Assembly: GCA_944388955.1 (NCBI GenBank)
Contig: CALXKJ010000003.1
Location: forward strand, 1 to 64,000
Length of the DNA: 64,000 nt
Reading direction: 5' to 3'
Source: an uncultured Spirochaetaceae bacterium
Lineage (GTDB): Bacteria; Spirochaetota; Spirochaetia; Sphaerochaetales; Sphaerochaetaceae
Shown in pieces: positions 62,036 through 64,000 of this stretch. The translations under genes and the position numbers were made by a program. The stretch's first letter is position 1; every line of letters starts with the position of its first letter. The notes beneath the pieces were generated by a model. It was not told the origin of the DNA. It ran no database searches and saw nothing but the letters and a program-made list of their open reading frames with translations.

Positions 62036-62107
62036 TATAATCAAATATGTAAAGAAAATATACATCATATAGATAAGGCCCATCTTACCAGACAGGCCTT
62101 ATTTTTT
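62036..62107 (+). ncRNA. Candidate short divergent RNA with own promoter and terminator
   Basis: Plus-strand TATAAT at 62036-62041 with GTTACA (inside the palindrome) 16 bases upstream. ATAAGGCC-N14-GGCCTTAT (62073-62102) followed by T6 is a proper terminator in this direction. The product would be about 60 nt and contain no coding frame of note. The nearest gene downstream lies on the other strand, so the terminator has no other obvious owner. Confidence 0.35.
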
Positions 62108-62131
62108 AAGTTACTATCTTTCTTGTTTTGC

Positions 62132-63898
62132 TTATCTGCCCTCATAGAAATCAGCAAGGATTCTAAAGGCTTTCTTCTTTGTCTTCCTATCGTCATCAAT
62201 AAGGCCCTTCCTGTTGTACCCCTCCTGATAACGATTGAAACGTCTTGAAGCACGGAAGTCATAGAGAATCCAAGGAGTCATACCTTTTATGTAAGAGCAC
62301 TTTTCGATTGTCTTCACCTGCTTCTTATAGAATTCTTCCTGGAATTCCTCTGTCCATAGCATATCCTTAGGACCATGGTTACCAGCTCTGGCATCAGCGC
62401 CTACTTCAGAGATTATCACAGGCTTGTCAGGATGCGAGTTCTCAAGAACACGGCGGAGCATGTCGAAATCGGGACTATACCACCCGTAATACTCATTAAC
62501 GCCTATTATATCGAGAGCGTCAGTAAGTCTGTCATCGATACGCTCCTCACTCTCATTCACAAGACATGCTGCGCTTATGCATCTTGTCTCGTCAAGCTCC
62601 CTTGCTTTCTGTGCAAGAGATGACATGAAAGCAAATCTCTCATCAGTGTCCGGATTCTCGTTGCCGACAGACCAGATGCATACCGACACTCTATTTCTAT
62701 CCCTCAAGATCAGCTCGGAAAGCTGGTTCTCAGCATCTTTATATGTCTCCTTATCAGAGAATGCGATGGACCAGTATACAGGCACTTCCTCCCAGAGGAT
62801 GATTCCTTCCTCATCGGCAATGCGCGCGAAAAGCCTTGAGTGAGGATAATGCGCAAGGCGGAGCATCTGAGCGTGAAGCTCATCCTTCGCAACTCTTATC
62901 GTCTCGCGTATTGTCGTCTCATCCGTCGTCTTTCCTAATCTGGTGCTGTCCTCGTGAACAGATACGCCTTTGAGGAAGACAGGCTTACCATTGAGAAGGA
63001 TATCCCTTCCTTCGGTACGTATCTCCCTGAAGCCCACTCTGTCGCTTATCGTGTCTCCTTCTATTGAAAGAGATACATCATACAGCTTCGGGTTATCAGG
63101 AGACCAGAGTTCCGGATGCGCTTCTATGACGGTACTCGCTTTGCCTTTCTCAGCTTTCACATCCTTCTCGATTCCAAGCTCAGGAATTGAAACATGAATC
63201 TCCGAATCACTGTCATCCGAGAGTGTGACATCCAGCGCAATCTTTGAGAAATCAGTATTGGGAAGAAGTCGCATAAACCAATTCTTTATGAATCTCTTTC
63301 CCGTTCTGAAGATATAAACATCACGGTATATTCCACCATAATTGAACCAGTCGTTGTTGCTCATCGGGACACGTGTGTCTTTCCTCTCTGCCTCGACAGC
63401 GACGACAAGCCTGTTATGCTCCTTCAATTCATCTGTTATCTCAAACATGAACGGAGTGGATGCGCCGTCATGACAGCCAAGGTATACGCCATTCAGGAAT
63501 ACATATGCCCTGTATGATGCGCCTTCAAAAGCAATGAAAGCTCTTTCATCATCACTGTGCTTTCTATAATCGAAGGTACGGAAATATACGCCCATCGATT
63601 CAAAATAGAAGAGCTCTGGACGCTGAAGATTCCAGCATGATGGAACATCTATCTCATCCCAATGCTCAAAATCATAATCAACGGGAAGTTCACGCCCGTC
63701 AGGAGCGTACTTCTTCTCCTCATACCATCTTTTTCTCAGACAGGATTCATATGGGTCGGGAGAGAATGACCATCTGCCATCAAGGCTCTCTGTTTCCCTA
63801 CCCTCTATTGATATAAGTGATGATGAATCAGCCTTCTTTGACTCATAGGCTGTTCTGAATTCCGCGAAATGTATTGTAGATGCGAATATTCTCGCCAT
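62132..63898 (-). CDS. GH2 beta-glucuronidase/beta-galactosidase-like glycosidase
   Basis: 588 residues from the ATG at 63898 (GGAGGG upstream). Sugar-binding domain (ELFYFESMGVYFRTFDYRKH), Ig-like domain, and TIM barrel with acid/base in IWSVGNENPDTDERF and nucleophile in PVIISEVGADARAGNHG. Size and WSVGNE/SE motifs favour the beta-glucuronidase-like group over large LacZ enzymes; substrate not certain. No signal peptide, so cytoplasmic. No terminator directed to it is visible downstream. Confidence 0.85.
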   Translation of the reverse strand: MARIFASTIHFAEFRTAYESKKADSSSLISIEGRETESLDGRWSFSPDPYESCLRKRWYEEKKYAPDGRELPVDYDFEHWDEIDVPSCWNLQRPELFYFESMGVYFRTFDYRKHSDDERAFIAFEGASYRAYVFLNGVYLGCHDGASTPFMFEITDELKEHNRLVVAVEAERKDTRVPMSNNDWFNYGGIYRDVYIFRTGKRFIKNWFMRLLPNTDFSKIALDVTLSDDSDSEIHVSIPELGIEKDVKAEKGKASTVIEAHPELWSPDNPKLYDVSLSIEGDTISDRVGFREIRTEGRDILLNGKPVFLKGVSVHEDSTRLGKTTDETTIRETIRVAKDELHAQMLRLAHYPHSRLFARIADEEGIILWEEVPVYWSIAFSDKETYKDAENQLSELILRDRNRVSVCIWSVGNENPDTDERFAFMSSLAQKARELDETRCISAACLVNESEERIDDRLTDALDIIGVNEYYGWYSPDFDMLRRVLENSHPDKPVIISEVGADARAGNHGPKDMLWTEEFQEEFYKKQVKTIEKCSYIKGMTPWILYDFRASRRFNRYQEGYNRKGLIDDDRKTKKKAFRILADFYEGR

Positions 63899-63917
63899 AT
63901 TCCCTCCAGAGAGAGAA

Positions 63918-63934
63918 GAGGGCCAACGGCCCTC
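63918..63934 (-). terminator. GC-rich hairpin between two minus-strand genes
   Basis: GAGGGCC-GTT-GGCCCTC, 7 pairs with a 3-base loop, followed by pyrimidine-rich TTCTCTCTC. A weak terminator or an intercistronic stabiliser. Confidence 0.45.
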
Positions 63935-63950
63935 CTCTGCGATTATAATC

Positions 63951-64000
63951 TCAAAGCGTCCTTTCGTAAGCGTCCTGAGCGATTTCAAGCCATCTTGAAA
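63951..64000 (-). CDS. C-terminal end of a gene running out of the window
   Basis: The minus-strand frame entering at the window edge ends SRWLEIAQDAYERTL-stop, 17 bases before the hairpin and about 50 before the GH2 gene. Too short to name. Its place suggests the preceding gene of the GH2 operon. Confidence 0.45.
   Translation of the reverse strand, partial: SRWLEIAQDAYERTL

Overview
The window reads as chromosomal DNA of a host-associated, fermentative spirochaete, probably close to Sphaerochaeta/Treponema. That placement is inferred from protein flavour: Wzi-like outer-membrane barrels, a sugar-binding protein whose signal peptide ends in FAGGAGESS, a YesM/YesN two-component pair, a Borrelia-like long 6-phosphofructokinase, FatA-type acyl-ACP thioesterase, and a small xanthine-dehydrogenase-like set of the kind treponemes carry. 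No rRNA, tRNA, CRISPR array, prophage or complete insertion sequence was seen.

Layout. 1-3.9 kb: a broken and two intact Wzi-like outer-membrane proteins. 3.9-14.4 kb: a sugar island, with a minus-strand operon (binding protein, two permeases, histidine kinase, AraC-type response regulator, GH42-like glycosidase) divergent from mannose-6-phosphate isomerase and a polyol/mannonate dehydrogenase. 14.4-18.8 kb: argCJBD arginine operon. 18.8-21.9 kb: O-acetylhomoserine route to methionine (metA, metY) and an E2-like acyltransferase. 22.4-22.9 kb: DinJ/YafQ toxin-antitoxin pair. 23-34.6 kb: tryptophanase, three MATE exporters, an esterase, an orphan Vsr nuclease, pyruvate kinase, a NagB-like deaminase, a hydrolase. 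34.7-39.7 kb: a large Ig-like lipoprotein, a small basic protein and an AAA ATPase. 39.9-45.3 kb: a candidate small RNA, then ligA, aminotransferase, ModE-like regulator and pfkA. 45.4-48.7 kb: a divergent molybdo-hydroxylase-like operon. 48.8-56.8 kb: dnaE, yggT, recG, an HD hydrolase, rsmD and a thioesterase. 57-62 kb: an accessory, lower-GC stretch with an AAA ATPase, two lipoproteins, an HTH protein, a decayed second ATPase and a winged-helix regulator with a palindromic operator. 62-64 kb: a GH2 glycosidase and the tail of another gene.

The most notable signals lie between or just before genes. (1) Many unrelated genes have a TATAAT-like -10 box ending only 5-10 bases before the ATG and no Shine-Dalgarno sequence, so leaderless or near-leaderless mRNAs look common here. 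(2) A minus-strand region near 40.0 kb has a promoter-like box, a hairpin, two copies of the 16S anti-Shine-Dalgarno sequence ACCTCCTTTTG, and a GC hairpin with a T tract: a candidate small RNA that mimics the ribosome's 3' end. (3) Before the regulator at 61.0-62.0 kb, a 10-bp-arm palindrome sits exactly between its -35 and -10 boxes and overlaps a divergent promoter that would make a roughly 60-nt terminated RNA.

All functional names come from reading motifs by eye; no database search or computed alignment was possible.
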